Assembly: GCA_030248225.1 (NCBI GenBank)
Contig: JASANE010029188.1
Location: forward strand, 16,848 to 80,847
Direction: 5' to 3'
Length of the DNA: 64,000 nt
From: Trileptium ribeirensis
Lineage: Eukaryota; Nematoda; Enoplea; Enoplida; Thoracostomopsidae
Positions 33,971-45,755 of the stretch are shown here, in pieces. Under the pieces are notes generated by a model that saw only the letters and a program-made list of their open reading frames with translations, had not been told where the DNA came from and made no database searches. Position numbers and translations under genes: made by a program. The number at the start of each line of letters is the position of its first letter. Within the stretch, counting starts at the first letter, position 1.

Positions 33971-36900
33971 GTATGTACAGATCCGCGAAATATTAGCTAT
34001 CCCATAGCCAAAAATTCGGCTATTTTCGTTTTTCCCTCATTCATTCCCGTGATTGACGTACGCAGTATTGAAGTTCATCTGGCCTAGTATCTGCCGCTAA
34101 CAGCGACGCCTTATCACAAATAGAGCTCAACGCGGACACAAACGCGGAACATTGTTGATTCTGGCGCTTCCTAATAGTATATAATAAACAGGGCTAAATC
34201 ACACGATTTTCATTCTTGGTTCGTCAGAAGATTACAATCCTATTTGCAAAAATGAGTATGTATTACCACATTTTGTCATAAAATTTCTCGTGCCACGTTG
34301 AAAAATGTCACAAAACTATGTTAAACCAATATCTTAACTGACAAATTTGTTGGAATAAAAACGTGTAGCTAAGCAATGTGTTTCCTTCGAGCGTAGTCTT
34401 GGTGGCCGCATGCGTAAAACACAACAAGTACTGCACCAAAAATCTGCTCATTGTCCGCGCAAATGGCATCATCTCTGCACGAAGTTTCGTCAAAAATTTT
34501 CCACATCCGGACATTGTCGGTATTGCTTTTCTCGAATTTTATACTAAATAAAGTGTTATAAAAATACACTTAACTTCGTGCGCTTAGTTCCATTCATATA
34601 AAGTGACGGGATTCGACTGCAGATTGCAATGTCTATGCGTAAGTATACCATCCTATTAGCTTTAGTAAAAAGGATACCAATCATCAAACTATTATTGACT
34701 CAAGAAACTGCTTATGTCATAAATGAAGTATACATACCAACCAAATCTATGCAAATATCACTATTACAAAGCGTACAACTAAACTGACTGGACCTAGTTA
34801 TTTGACGCTAATTTTCATAGTAGTTGAATCTTTGACAGTACATACAATACCAACATGATGAGCACAAGCCACTCTACTGGACTATAAAACTGTAAAACTA
34901 ACCCTTACATGAGACTCCAATACCAATTTCGAATCAAATATTGCAACGTTTTCCACCATGAGCAAACCAGCAATACCTGGAATCGATTCTTGTGTCCCTA
35001 GCTAAAAAGGGATCAGGATATAAATAAAACACAAATTTGTGCACTCCTATTATAGGTATTTTGCGGTCAATAACCGAAATTTCTGAATTAAGGGCATTTG
35101 TCTGACTAAGTAACTCGAGCATTGCTCCAATTGTTTGAAACAAATGATCATTAGACATACGCTTTCCCAAGAAATTTGGGGCTACGACGTCATAGTTTTT
35201 GACCATTTACGCATGGATATCCATAGTAGGTAAGAGAGTTACCCCTCAACGTCGGACCCCCTATGCCATATTCAACGCCCTGAGGTCGTACCTCCTCGAT
35301 CCCCCGCACGTCGAAGGCGCGATGGTTATTTTGTGAAAATTAGCAAAAATTAGCGGTTAGCTTGAAGCTGGCAAAACTTGGTTAAAATTTTACCAATTAC
35401 TGGAGAAAACTGGCAAAACTGTGGAAAATTATTGCAACATGGAAAAAACTGAGTTCCTAAAAATTTCAAAAATTTACACCACCCTGACACACCAACCCGT
35501 ACCACCACCACCATTGAGGCGACGAATCTTGGACATATATATGCCCTTACGCCTAAGTGAATATTATTAATAACTCAGTAGACATTGATGTTCTATGACT
35601 CGTTGAATTGATTTATGGGTGCTGCCGCTAGCCTTTGAAAAGAAACATGTAAAAAATTATACAGTGGATTATATCATTCGTTGTGGTATCCTACACGACA
35701 TAGTGTTTGCAGTTATTCCGTTGTTCCGGAATAAAAAAATTTTGGCAGCAAGACTCGTATGCACACTTTTTCCTTAACAATAACCATATTCCAACTTCAT
35801 TTTTATATTTTCTCACAAGTTTTCTTAAAGCAACGCTTGTTGCTAAGACACCAGACCAAAAAACTGTATACTATGTTTCATTGTGACCATTGCGTTGTCG
35901 CTAGTACATGTGGCCAAGGACACTTAAGACAAGTAAAATCTGGCCATTCAGACAAATTATTCAAAAATTATATAGGACAACTGTACAAATATATATGTAG
36001 ACTAAGTGTGTTACGTGCGGGCCCATGAGTCAAACTTAGACATATCGGTCCATTCTTTCCCAAGTTATAAAATGACAACAAAATTTCAACACAGTTTGTT
36101 CACCTAAAATAGAGCCAGGAGTCCCAAATTTATGGCCATAAACATTAGCCATTTTCTTCACACAGTAAGACAGCAGACTATAAGAATGTCTAAACTTAAG
36201 TTGGATAACTACTACTCAGGATAGGGTGTTTATGTTCTGGAAATGCATAATACCACATCACAAACGTATAGCAGCTGCGACACAACATCGTTACCGATAA
36301 AGTTTTTACATTACACAGTAGTTCGTGTGCAAAGGGGACGTAGCGCGTGTAAAGACTCTGCTCATAGTGGCTATTTCAAAGTTCAAAATTGAGTTCTTTC
36401 GCCTCTTCGAAGACTCCTGAAAATCAATCATTGACCATTCGGTAATACATTAAAGACAATATTGCAGGCATTTTTATCACACACCAAATCCATAGAACTC
36501 TGAGTTTCTTCCTCCACGAAGCAAAAACAGATACTATCGAAATTTATGTCTCACAAACATAAATTTACAGAATTATAAATTATTACGATATATACAGGCC
36601 GAAAGTGTAAGTAAAGTCAGGATTGATTTTCGCCCTGAATATGTATTTTTACATAAGAGTAGCTATGCGAGATAAAATATTACTGCCAACATGATATCTA
36701 AGTAAATGTCCATTTTGAAAATTTTAGAACAATTGATCCACTCGCTACCAAGTTACAGATATTAAAACCAATATTTGGGTTGATTTTCTCCTGAAACGTC
36801 ACATTTTGTCATAGTTACACAACGAGTGGCGATACCAAAAATGTATATACACTTATGTGGTAAAGATCAGTCACATCTAAAAAACAAAAATTACGCTACA

Positions 36901-37213
36901 GCCCCCAATGAGTTATATGTGTTTAACAAAATGTTGCCAATTTATTTCTTAAAAAAACTGAAAAACTCGACATATATATATTTTATAAATCTTATTAATA
37001 TGGTGCCATGCAAATTGTGTGAATGCTTCAATTATGCATGTTGGCTATGAACATAATCATCAAAATATTAATTTTATTTTAGTTTTCCTTCGGTAGAGTT
37101 TGTGACTTCGGAACTAATATATTTTATGCAGGAACCTAAATTACTTTATGGTATTGTGTTTTGTTGTTAGATTGATGCACGCATGGCAATATATATTTGA
37201 AATGGAAAAATAG
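33971..37213. other. no gene recognised; A/T low-complexity repeat at 35,330-35,500
   Basis: At 35,330-35,500 a run of AAAATT/GGCAAAACT words ends in TTTCAAAAATTTACACC. It resembles 47,690-47,840, probably a small dispersed element. A C-rich patch lies at 35,240-35,320. The other ORFs show no motif. Confidence 0.35.
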
Positions 37214-37591
37214 TTGAGCCACTTGAGAGAATTTTGTATGCCTAAATCGACACCTAACAGCCTCTCAACGAATGGCGCCATCACTCAAAAAACGGTGGGA
37301 ACCTTTCCCGAATCCGCCAAAAAAGTTGTACTGGGGAAACTATATCTGGGCTTCGTTGGGTGGGCAGTACCTGAATCAAAATACCAACTTTTTTACGCCT
37401 TAGCTTTGAGCTTTTCTTGTGACTTTAACAAAACAAGTTCGTGGCCAGTTTTCAAGTATATACCAAAAGTACATGATGCAGGTGCAGAAATCACCCGTGA
37501 GTATATACTAATATCTCGTAAACGAATGGAAATGGCGCTAGAAATATTACCTTCAACGGTATTTGTGTGCCATTTAAAATTTGCTGTGTGA
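37214..37591 (+). CDS. hypothetical 125-codon ORF, no family recognised
   Basis: The ORF translates from a TTG codon at 37,214, so its first residue is not an ATG. It contains TPNSLSTNGAITQKTVGTFP and later KVHDAGAEITREYILISRKR. It has no signal peptide, membrane segment or domain that I know. The length is notable for AT-rich DNA, but no splice sites or paralogue in the window support it. It may be chance or an exon. Confidence 0.15.
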   Translation: MSHLREFCMPKSTPNSLSTNGAITQKTVGTFPESAKKVVLGKLYLGFVGWAVPESKYQLFYALALSFSCDFNKTSSWPVFKYIPKVHDAGAEITREYILISRKRMEMALEILPSTVFVCHLKFAV

Positions 37592-37639
37592 AAAGGGTCC
37601 GATTCTAAATACCACACACAGCCCATGATACAGCAACAA

Positions 37640-38250
37640 CAGGTGAACGACTGTAATACAATCGTCTTCAGTGTGATTGAAAACCTATATTAGAATATTC
37701 GCACCCCGCAATATATTGTCACAAAATCAAAAACGTCGTGTTTCGTGAGAATACGTCGGTAGACCCTAAAACACCCAATATCCCGGTAGAATGATACCAT
37801 ACAGCAGCAATACCTCTCTAACGGCAATACCGTCGTATTCAGTGTACCTGGAAACCTATACAAGAATGTGTTGACGCTACCACTGCGCAATAATATGCAA
37901 CAAAAGCAAAAAAGTATTCAGTGAGAATAGGTCGGCAGACCACAAAACACCCCATATCCCTACGGAACAGCATCATACAGTAATTATAGGTCTCCGCTGG
38001 CAATACCGTTGTATTAAGTGTGCCCGAAAACCTATATATCTCGCTCGTACCTCGCGATATGTCACAAAGAACAAATGGTGTTATGCGAAAAATGGGTCGA
38101 CATACCCCATTCGCATCAACAGTGGCCCAAGGACTCGCCTGATAAAATAAGTTACGTATAGCACAGTGGAAAATTTTTTCAGATTTCAGAAGTTTGTGTT
38201 CGTTTTGCGCTGCAAATTCTCCATCACGAGATATAGATCGCAATAGATAC
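37640..38250 (+). repeat. R3 fragment made of about 175-bp tandem units
   Basis: GAAAACCTATAT recurs at about 37,680, 37,850 (GGAAACCTATAC) and 38,027. Each is followed by a GTCGGTAGACC/GTCGGCAGACC phrase and a CAATACCGTCGTATTCAGTGT phrase. The spacing is 170-177 bp. The words match R3 internal units (GTATTCAGCGTACCGAAAAACC). Confidence 0.7.
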
Positions 38251-38286
38251 ACAGATAGCCCAATTTCACAAGGTGTGACCCATGAC

Positions 38287-38728
38287 TAAGGGCGTAGCCA
38301 GGAGTTTTGAAAGGGGGGTCGCGGCCCACAATGGGTACCTAAAAAGGGCATGGTCGCGCTCAGCAATGTGAAAGCGGGTCCAGGAGGGCAGGTCATTCAG
38401 TGATGCACATTTGTACGAGTTAACCTAAGTCTTGGGCGGAGAAAGTTTCAATGAAATTGCATTTCCTAGCCCGGAATAAGAATTGGCATATTAAGTACAC
38501 CATAAACAAGTAAAAAATGCAAATGTTGCCAAGCGAGAGAATTTTATACAAAAATGTGAAGTTTGGTCAAAAATACGGTTGAAAGCAATTGTTTTCTAGC
38601 GCGAGAGCGGCTAGTTTTAGAACAATTTCCGACGTGATTTCCAATCTGAATCATTCAAAAAAATTTTTGTTTGGGGTTGAACCAAAAGGGGGGGTCGCGA
38701 CCCCGCAACCCCCCTGCCTACGCCCTCG
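38287..38728. mobile_element. hAT MITE with perfect 8-bp target duplication
   Basis: Flanked by CCCATGAC at 38,279-38,286 and again at 38,729-38,736. The ends read TAAGGGCGTAGCCAG and the inverse of CTGCCTACGCCCTCG. AGGGGCGTAGCCAGG-type ends are common for hAT elements. The interior has GGGGGGTCGCG-type words near both ends and no ORF. Confidence 0.85.
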
Positions 38729-38736
38729 CCCATGAC

Positions 38737-39329
38737 GACTCGGGGGCCCATTTTGACCCGAAAGACGTGGAAGGGCGCCAATATGAATTTGTAATCAAGT
38801 AAACTGTGATGATCAATCCATCCAGTGATAAGTTAGGAACTCTACAAACTAGATGATTCCAGGTTCTTCTCGTTGTGCCATTCGATCTGCGTTGGCATCT
38901 GTTTCCGTCCCTTAGATAAATCCACATTGGTTTATAATGTTTCCGACGATAGATCTGATAATTGATGTTGTCTTTCCTGTTCCATATCGGGATTGTGATT
39001 CTCGTAGTTCACATCTCCGGTGCAGCAGATGTTGTTAAATAGGGAGACAAGTATTCCAGTGCCGCGTCGTCCAGTAACTTCCGTGCCCCCACGCCTTGCG
39101 GTGCTTCATCTTCTCAAGAGCTTTGTCTCCTCAGTGGGGGTGAGCGATGCAACGGATCCAAGAACAGGTCTGCGCTCAGAATAGGCGCGCGTTGAAACTC
39201 ATGGTTACTAATTTTATCGAAATAATCTCGCCTGCGGTGGCGAATCGCGTCCTGATATTGCAGCGTTTGAAAGTAGTCACCCAGACTGTTGGCAACTTGG
39301 TCAATATCTTGAGCACAAACTAGTGTAGG
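38737..39329. other. unresolved; possible upstream LINE sequence
   Basis: GC-richer than the surroundings. It precedes an RT fragment and may be part of the same decayed element, but I could not read any domain in it on either strand. Confidence 0.3.
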
Positions 39330-39490
39330 TTTGTCAAAGGACAGAAACAGCAGACGACATCCATGCCGCGCCTTCGCTAATCGATCTCACACCGCAAGAA
39401 GAACCGGAAAATCCATATGGCCTTCCTCGATTCCGAAAATCCTTCGATCGCGTGCCCCACGACCTCATAATGATTAGTAGAGTACATTAT
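39330..39490 (+). pseudogene. LINE reverse transcriptase fragment (motif A region)
   Basis: Across frames it shows FVKG near 39,332, DDIHAAPSLID near 39,353, then MAFLDSE and FDRVPHDLIMIS near 39,450-39,480. This follows the order G-F-V-K-G, T-D-A-I-H-A-A, then A-F-L-D-x-E-K-A-F-D-R-V-P in RTE-like LINE polymerases. The frame shifts at least twice. It is a short remnant with no other polymerase motif downstream. Confidence 0.75.
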
Positions 39491-40690
39491 CCGGGGAAAT
39501 AGGGGTTCGAGGACGACTGGTCAAAGAACGAATCGTCTTGGGACGAGTTGTCATAATGACGAATTCTCTGGGATCGAGTTTCCGAGGGACGATTTGTCTG
39601 GAGAAGAGTTGTATATACTAGAAGCATGCAATGTATACCCAATACTCAGTTGACCGCCCATAAATCGCAATTGCGCACTGTTAACATAATGCACGAAAAG
39701 TATAATAAAATACAGCCTTATTATATAGAATATTATATTTATACAATGTTCAATAAAAAGTATACATAGGGCAGTTTGCGGACAACAACATAAAAGCAAA
39801 AAAACACACAAACTAAATGGTCACACAACGCATCACATTTTTATAATACACAATCAATATGAATAAGGGAAAAGCATTATGAAGAATACATAAATCAATA
39901 CATTTCTATGTGTTATTGAATAATATATATGTTTGATACTTATAAAACTCCGCAAATCAAACACCACAGTGCAGAAAATATATAAACTTGGAAGGGTTTT
40001 GAGAAAACAGTCATCTGATTATAAATTTCTTCATAGTATATATATTTATATTCTAGTTTATTAGTCGCACATCAAAGCCAAACACATCGAATAACTTTAC
40101 ACTATACCACCAAAAGAACCCTTCAATACATTAGTACCGATACTGAAGATATAATTTTAAGGAAACCCGAAAAACCCAAACGTCATTAACTGTCGTCCAG
40201 ATGAACACTTTTAACTGAAAACGAAAAATGATTCTATTTTACTATTCTGAAAAAGCAAATTCCCTTAGAAAGCTTCAAACGCTCAAAAATAGAGCGCACA
40301 TAGCCAATCCATTAATAGTAACGTGGCGATCCTATACAGCACATCTCAAAACCATGTGAACATTTATTTCTTGTTCCTATGACGCAAAGTTGGCAACTTT
40401 CGAATTTTACCGGGTTCTTTTCCATTATCCCCCAGCCCGAATTTGGTCCATTTTGAAGATACAGATCTGATTTTGGTGCCGATCGATTCAGCGCGATGAG
40501 GCGGTTAAGAAAAAAATATGAAAAATCGAAAAAAAATTTTTTTCGATTTTTTGAAGTCCCAATGGTCCCCCTCAGGAACCCAAAAACTTTTCCTTCGGAA
40601 TATGGTCATATTTGGCAGCATTCGACCTAGTTGACAGAAATCTATTGGTGTGTAATATATTGAAATCTACACCACTGTTAGAAAGTTATG
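39491..40690. other. no gene; A/T palindrome at 40,521
   Basis: Very AT-rich. AAAAATCGAAAAAAAA is followed by its inverse at 40,521-40,550, giving a near-perfect hairpin. It lies in a context (AATGGTCCCC) shared with 17,531 and 45,820, so it may mark a small dispersed element. Confidence 0.4.
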
Positions 40691-40719
40691 AAGGCCCAAG
40701 TAACCCTGAGAGCGGTACG

Positions 40720-41275
40720 TTATAACGTTAAAAAAGGAACAACTTAGAGCGGGGGTTCTGGGAGCGGCAGCCCCCCGACTTAAGCTTAGTGCATACAAAA
40801 TGTAGCACACAGAGTGTATACAAATACAGGTTGGTTTAAGAAGAAAAGGGTTAAAAAATGTAACCCCTTTCCTCGTACCTTACCACTCATCGGAGCTGTC
40901 TACGAATCATTGACACTTTATGATGGAGTTGAGTTTTGTACGTTGTCGCTAGGAAGAGGTATGAGTTACAGTTCTGATAAGTTGGCTCTGGACACTTATG
41001 ACTGTAAGTCAACTTCGCTCCAGCTGAATTAAGCGTATTTCTAGTTTTACACCCAGTTCACATTTACCAATTTTCGATTCATTCAATCACTCTCTTGATG
41101 TTTCTTGTTTTTATATTGTCTTGGAATAATAGTTATTCTGGCCCATGTCAACTTTAGGGGCCGGACGTTATAACGTTAGGAAAAAGAACAGCTTAGAGCG
41201 GGGGTTAGGCTTAGTACTTGGCTCATATAAGGACCTTAGCTTAGGCTAAGATTAAGGCTTAGGCATAGTATATCA
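40720..41275 (+). repeat. R2 repeat with GC hairpin modules
   Basis: AACGTTATAACGTT...CTTAGAGCGGGGGTT occurs at both 40,727 and 41,165. The segment between (40,830-41,160, GGTTGGTTTAAGA to GGCCCATGTC) is the inverse of about 56,440-56,085. The right side is rich in CTTAGGCTTAGG-type words. The ORF 40,814-41,032 is part of the repeat. Confidence 0.7.
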
Positions 41276-41397
41276 AAACGGAATGATTAAAAAATCAAAA
41301 CTGCTAATTTGCCGGACGCAAAAACAGCGAATTCAATGACATTCGGCATTTGTTGGTTTAACAGTGTTACGTCATCGGGGAAAGCAATGATGCTGAT

Positions 41398-42090
41398 TTG
41401 CTTCTTATTATTCCCGACAACGTAGAGCAAAATCCCGGTCTGGTAACGGATTGGCGACAACTCAACAAATCGGAATTGGTCAGGATCTTGGAAGCCCTTC
41501 ACGTAGGAGACGACTCTTTCACCGTTCCTCAAACAAAAGCCGATATCGTTAAGCCGTGGAGGCGCAGTGACAATAGCAGAAATCAACATGATACCGCAAC
41601 CACTTGGAATCCGGTCGTCAGCTTTCAATCCATCTCCGTTATCGCAACCTGTTGAAGTTACGTCGATCGGGCTACCAGAATTCTTCGAAAAAGATGCAAC
41701 GCTGTGGTTCGATCAAATCGAGCAGATTATGGTAGACCAATCGCAACGAGTCAAACGACAAAGCCTACTGTGCCCACTTTCACCGCGAATCCTTCTCAAG
41801 GGTGTCGCAAAAGCTTCGGATTGATACAACAAATCAAACAGTTCGTTATTTCCTTGCTGATGGACTCCCACGATAGAAAGCTGCGCCAACTGCTTGAACG
41901 TCAACATCTCGGTGATCAAAAGCCATCCGCTATTCTCCGACAATTTATTCAATGTGCTTCTCAGCAAGTGATGCCTGACGAACACCGGTACAAACAGGGA
42001 TGAATGTTCATACCACAAGAATTAGCAAAGGGCATAGATGTGTCGATTTGTAACCAAATGCCATCAAGTCCATTAAAAAGGACCTTACCA
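41398..42090 (+). pseudogene. Ty3-like gag remnant with SAP-like N-terminal segment
   Basis: In frame 41,398 it reads LNKSELVRILEAL followed by TKADIVKPW, which resembles a SAP helix-extended-helix motif. In another frame it has SIGLPEFFEKDATLWFDQIE near 41,670. Then, in the first frame again near 41,884-41,985, it has RQLLERQHLGDQKPSAILRQ. LPxFxxxxxxLWFxQxE and LGDxKPSxxLR are hallmarks of gag proteins of arthropod-type Ty3 retrotransposons. About 50 residues between them are missing or garbled, and frames change. This is an old, inactive copy; only the breaks are described. Confidence 0.7.
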
Positions 42091-42091
42091 T

Positions 42092-42597
42092 GTTTGTAAG
42101 TTCAATGACAAGACTGTTGAAGTTGTTATCAATAGCCGTTACGAGGCTGTTCCAGTGGATCGTACGAAACAAGCTTTCATTACGAGGCAAGTCGATGCTG
42201 ATGCTCCGGCAGCTACTCCCGAAACAAACAACAAACAGAAAATATTACCAAGACAGATGGTTTTCGCCAAATTTCATGGTTACCCTTGGTGGTCTGCCTT
42301 GGTCATAAGAAAAGACGCCTCATCTCCGCTAACCGACGAAAGTCCAAATGATGCAGTTTTTCGGGACATAATATGCGCCTCTTTGCCGCCAACCGATACG
42401 ACACTACTCATAGATTTCCGCCATGGCTGATGTGAAATATCGGGATTTGGCTAAAGGACTGGTTGTAGCCGAAGCATATCGCAAACAGCATCTTACTAAC
42501 TCAACTACACTTTTTGACACGGATAACAGGCAGGCCGTTAAGCATAACGTGGCTTTCCTGGCATATCGCTCCACTTGTAAAAAGGGGCTTATGTAAC
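42092..42597 (+). pseudogene. Ty3 integrase tail running into a PWWP domain
   Basis: One open frame from about 42,092 to 42,430 begins KTVEVVINSRYEAVPVDRTK, similar to the C-terminal tail of Ty3 integrases, where VSIDRLKPA is usual. It then continues through a short linker into QMVFAKFHGYPWWSALVI, a textbook PWWP motif. A TGA at 42,428 interrupts it; a second open frame goes on from about 42,424 (VKYRDLAKGLVVAEAY) to TAA at 42,595. The gap suggests a one-base indel. PWWP domains bind methylated histone tails and DNA. Whether this is a fused ORF of the element or two neighbours is not settled. Confidence 0.65.
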
Positions 42598-43009
42598 ATC
42601 TCAAAACAAGTTTGAGATGACTTAATTGATTTGCATAAAACTTATTACCATAATCTTTGTGTTATTTTCCATTACCCCCCTCCCAGCCCGCGTTTGCCCC
42701 AAAATGGTCAGATTCCGAAAATTATGGTATTTTTGTGATCCTGGAGACCTCCCCTGATCATTTCAACAAAAAACCGATTTTTTTAATTTTAGATTTTAAT
42801 CAAGTTTTTGGATCCCATGGGTCACCTTGGGCCGCAAATGTGGTTCGATGGCCATTTGCCAATAATATCGATGTTTCAAATATCGGCATATCCATTGTGT
42901 GTAGGTGACTTCAAACTAGTGTGTTAAAGATTATACATCATGCTGAATCCATTTTATAATCTGGTGTCCAACTTGACCATACGTATTTACCTTTTCCGGG
43001 GTATCAGTG
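42598..43009. other. no gene recognised
   Basis: The phrase TTTTCCATTACCCCCCTCCCAGCCCG at 42,665 resembles 40,420 (TTTTCCATTATCCCCCAGCCCG), so a short dispersed module occurs here. No coding motif is seen. Confidence 0.35.
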
Positions 43010-43300
43010 GTTTAGCGTCAATCAACTCGATTTCCACAGTATAATCTGTATTCATTTGTTTGTTTATATATTGCGTGCAAGGCATCAAGAATAAACTATG
43101 AATTGTGTTTTCGGTACGCTGCATACGTTTGTTTGGATATATAGGATCCATCTGCATTAATATTTCATGTTTTTAGGGTCGATGAATCTGACTTTCAGAA
43201 TATAGTCTGTCTGCATTTGTTTCGCTATATAGTGCGCACAGGGCATCAAGAATAGACTATACATAGGTTTTTCGGTACACTGAATAAATATGTCGGTTTG
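43010..43300 (-). repeat. R3 fragment, inverted, two units
   Basis: AAGGCATCAAGAATA and AGGGCATCAAGAATAGACTATA lie about 168 bp apart. GGTTTTTCGGTACACTGAATA near 43,268 is the inverse of the R3 unit start. Confidence 0.65.
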
Positions 43301-43309
43301 GTTAACCTG

Positions 43310-43700
43310 GCTTCTCCATAGCGGAAGAGCCTAACGTTTTTCAATGCCCCCTAGCAAAAACTGTTGACCCTCGGCTGGCGCCCCCTAGAAAACATTTTGC
43401 TCCCCCTGGCAAAAGGTTCCGTGGCAAAAGTGTTAGCCCCTCCCACCCAATTAAAAACACCCCGCAGTTGACGTATAAACATTTCAAAAATTTAACAAAA
43501 CCCTCTTTCTGACGTTAAAAAATGATATCATCAAAAATGTTTTTAACCTTAATAGAGATGTTTTTACCGTTTTTGAGGCCATTTAAAAACAGATTTTGCA
43601 TTTTCATGAAAATTATTCGATTTCCTAGTTCAAGCCAGCCCAGGGTGCCCGCGCGCTCGTCAGTGCGAAATTTCAGGTTTTTGCAATTTTTTTCCAATTA
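43310..43700. repeat. C-rich repeat fragment
   Basis: GCCCCCTAG...CCCCCTGGCAAAAG words at 43,350-43,420 resemble the extra segment at 14,402-14,630. No terminal repeat was identified. Confidence 0.4.
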
Positions 43701-44069
43701 ATTCCTAAGAATTGTTCATCGTGAGAGCTATCCAGTACTTATCGTAAGCCAGCTGTCGAAATTGATTTCCCCGTTATCAGCTGTGAGTTTTTTTGCTAAT
43801 ACAACATATAATTTCCAGCTTTAACATGCAGGCATCTCAGTATAATGCTTGAGCCAAGTGGCTTGTCCACAGACTACTTATTCGAAAGCAAAATGACAAA
43901 GTTGCATCTGTTATATTAATAATGAATACTTATAACAAATAACAGTAGTGATCAGAAAGGGGGCAGTTGTGACCGCTGCATATTAGTTATGACATGCCAC
44001 GTAATAGGCGGCACTGAGATACCTTGCTCTGTATTAATTCGGAAAGCTGCAGCTCTAATGTAGTAATAA

Positions 44070-44850
44070 TTATAGTATCTCGCATGCGAGGGTGAAACGG
44101 GGCGAGCGTGGTTCCACGTATAAGTTATTATACATGTATAATCACCTGTGACACGTTCTATGTTTGATGTATATGCCACACTGAAACACTTGGAACCCTA
44201 AACTAATTAAAAAAACTAAAATCTTGTCGACAGACCTTATCCTAAACCCACCGAAAACACACAAAGTATAATACGTGTTAATTCTTTGATAACCAAACCA
44301 TCGTTTTCAGCATACCAATGCATAAACAAAAAGCTGAAAACAGGCTATATTCTGGAAATCGGGTTCATAAACCCATTGAAAACTTCTGAAAACGCAAATA
44401 TTCGTCCTGAAATCCAGATAACCAATCCATTGTAATCAGGCCTATATTAAGCTCTTTTTTGATGGCCTGAACGCAAAATATAACCAAACAAATCAAAACA
44501 GTCTATGTTTTGAAAATCGGTATCGGCCACCTAAAACCATTGAAACTACATCAAAAGATATAATATAGTCAACTTGGACTCTACATAACAAAAGAACACA
44601 ATATTCAGCGTTCTTGATAGCCTAATAAATACTTGTTGTAAGATTGAGACACGTAATAACACGCCGAAATGTGAAAAATCGATATTTCTGGCAAAGGGTC
44701 AACGAACCATACTCAGGGAATGTTCTCTTACAATAAGTTTTGCTCGGCAAAGTTGAAGATCTCGATGAGCCGATGGTGATGGTAGTCTCCGTTTCTTGAT
44801 TCTAAGCCTGTATTGTGGGACCTACAGTTATGCCCATAGACTCATAGAAT
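44070..44850 (+). repeat. R3 repeat copy with hairpin end
   Basis: Starts with AGTATCTCGCATGCGAGGGT (perfect 12-base palindrome CTCGCATGCGAG) and GAAACGGGGCGAGCGTGG. Internal units start near 44,287 and 44,417. The GTCAACGAACCATACTC phrase is at 44,697, and the rest matches 50,785-50,900. Confidence 0.7.
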
Positions 44851-45747
44851 TAGGGTTACATCCCCGGAGGGTCGGAAACTATTGGCAGGTGGCCTGACGC
44901 TGCACCCCAACCGCCCCCCCACCCCGCGCTGAGGGCGCTACATTACCACACGGAGACCCAGTACGGTAGGCAGCATCCTCAATAATCGCGAAGAAAAACT
45001 AGGGCATTGATTATATATATAAAAAATTAGGCTCTTTGAAAATTTTTCCGACAAAAACAAAAAGGCAGTTTGGAACAAGAAATGACGGCGTTACGACATA
45101 TATATATACCTCCAGACGACTTCAGGAGAGCTGATGAGTATAGTGATGCTAAAGTCTCAAAAGGTCTATCCACCTATTTAAACCCTGATCCATTTGGTAA
45201 GGTTTGCCAAATGACGGACCGCCGCCGATGATGCCACACGTTCGACATACAGGTTGTGACAACTAACGAATCAGGCGAAAGGCTTCGCGGTGGTAAATCA
45301 CAGCTACGACTTGGTTGATTTCTACGGTCATGCCACGAAGAAAGGATTCCTTATTATGTGATGGCTCTGTCTGGAGCTAACGCTTGAGAACAGATCGCGG
45401 GGCAGATCTTCCATCTCTGAGAACGACATTCAGTCTTGCGGCAGTAGCCATAGGCGAACCTTGAACTCGGTGTACTCACATGTTACGCTTGACTGTTGGC
45501 AGAGACTCCTCTATGCTTTGCTAGACGGTGCATTTAGAAGCGTCTCGGTGCTCCTATACACTCATGTTTTCATCTTGGAGCAGTGGTAATCCGTCAGTCA
45601 GTGACACGAGGATGTGAGCCGAACCGAGGATGTCTTGAGAGCGAGCGGCAATATGTTGGTTATTTTAACGATTTACTTTGGAAAATGCAGAAGTTTAACA
45701 AATTTTAGATTCCAAAGACTCGCTGTTTAATCGTGAGTGACCCCATG
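44851..45747. other. no gene recognised
   Basis: GC-rich patch with a run of nine C at about 44,913. The segment 45,200-45,640 has coding-like GC content and a plus-strand frame open for about 90 codons after several stops, but I recognise no motif. Confidence 0.3.
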
Positions 45748-45755
45748 TTATGGCC

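Noticed and set aside
37214..37591. A confident host exon
   Set aside because: The frame starts at a TTG codon, lacks a recognised domain and has no splice support, so it is listed only as hypothetical.
40521..40552. A transcription terminator hairpin
   Set aside because: The A/T palindrome lies in eukaryotic non-coding DNA with no gene ahead of it; it is better read as part of a small repeat.
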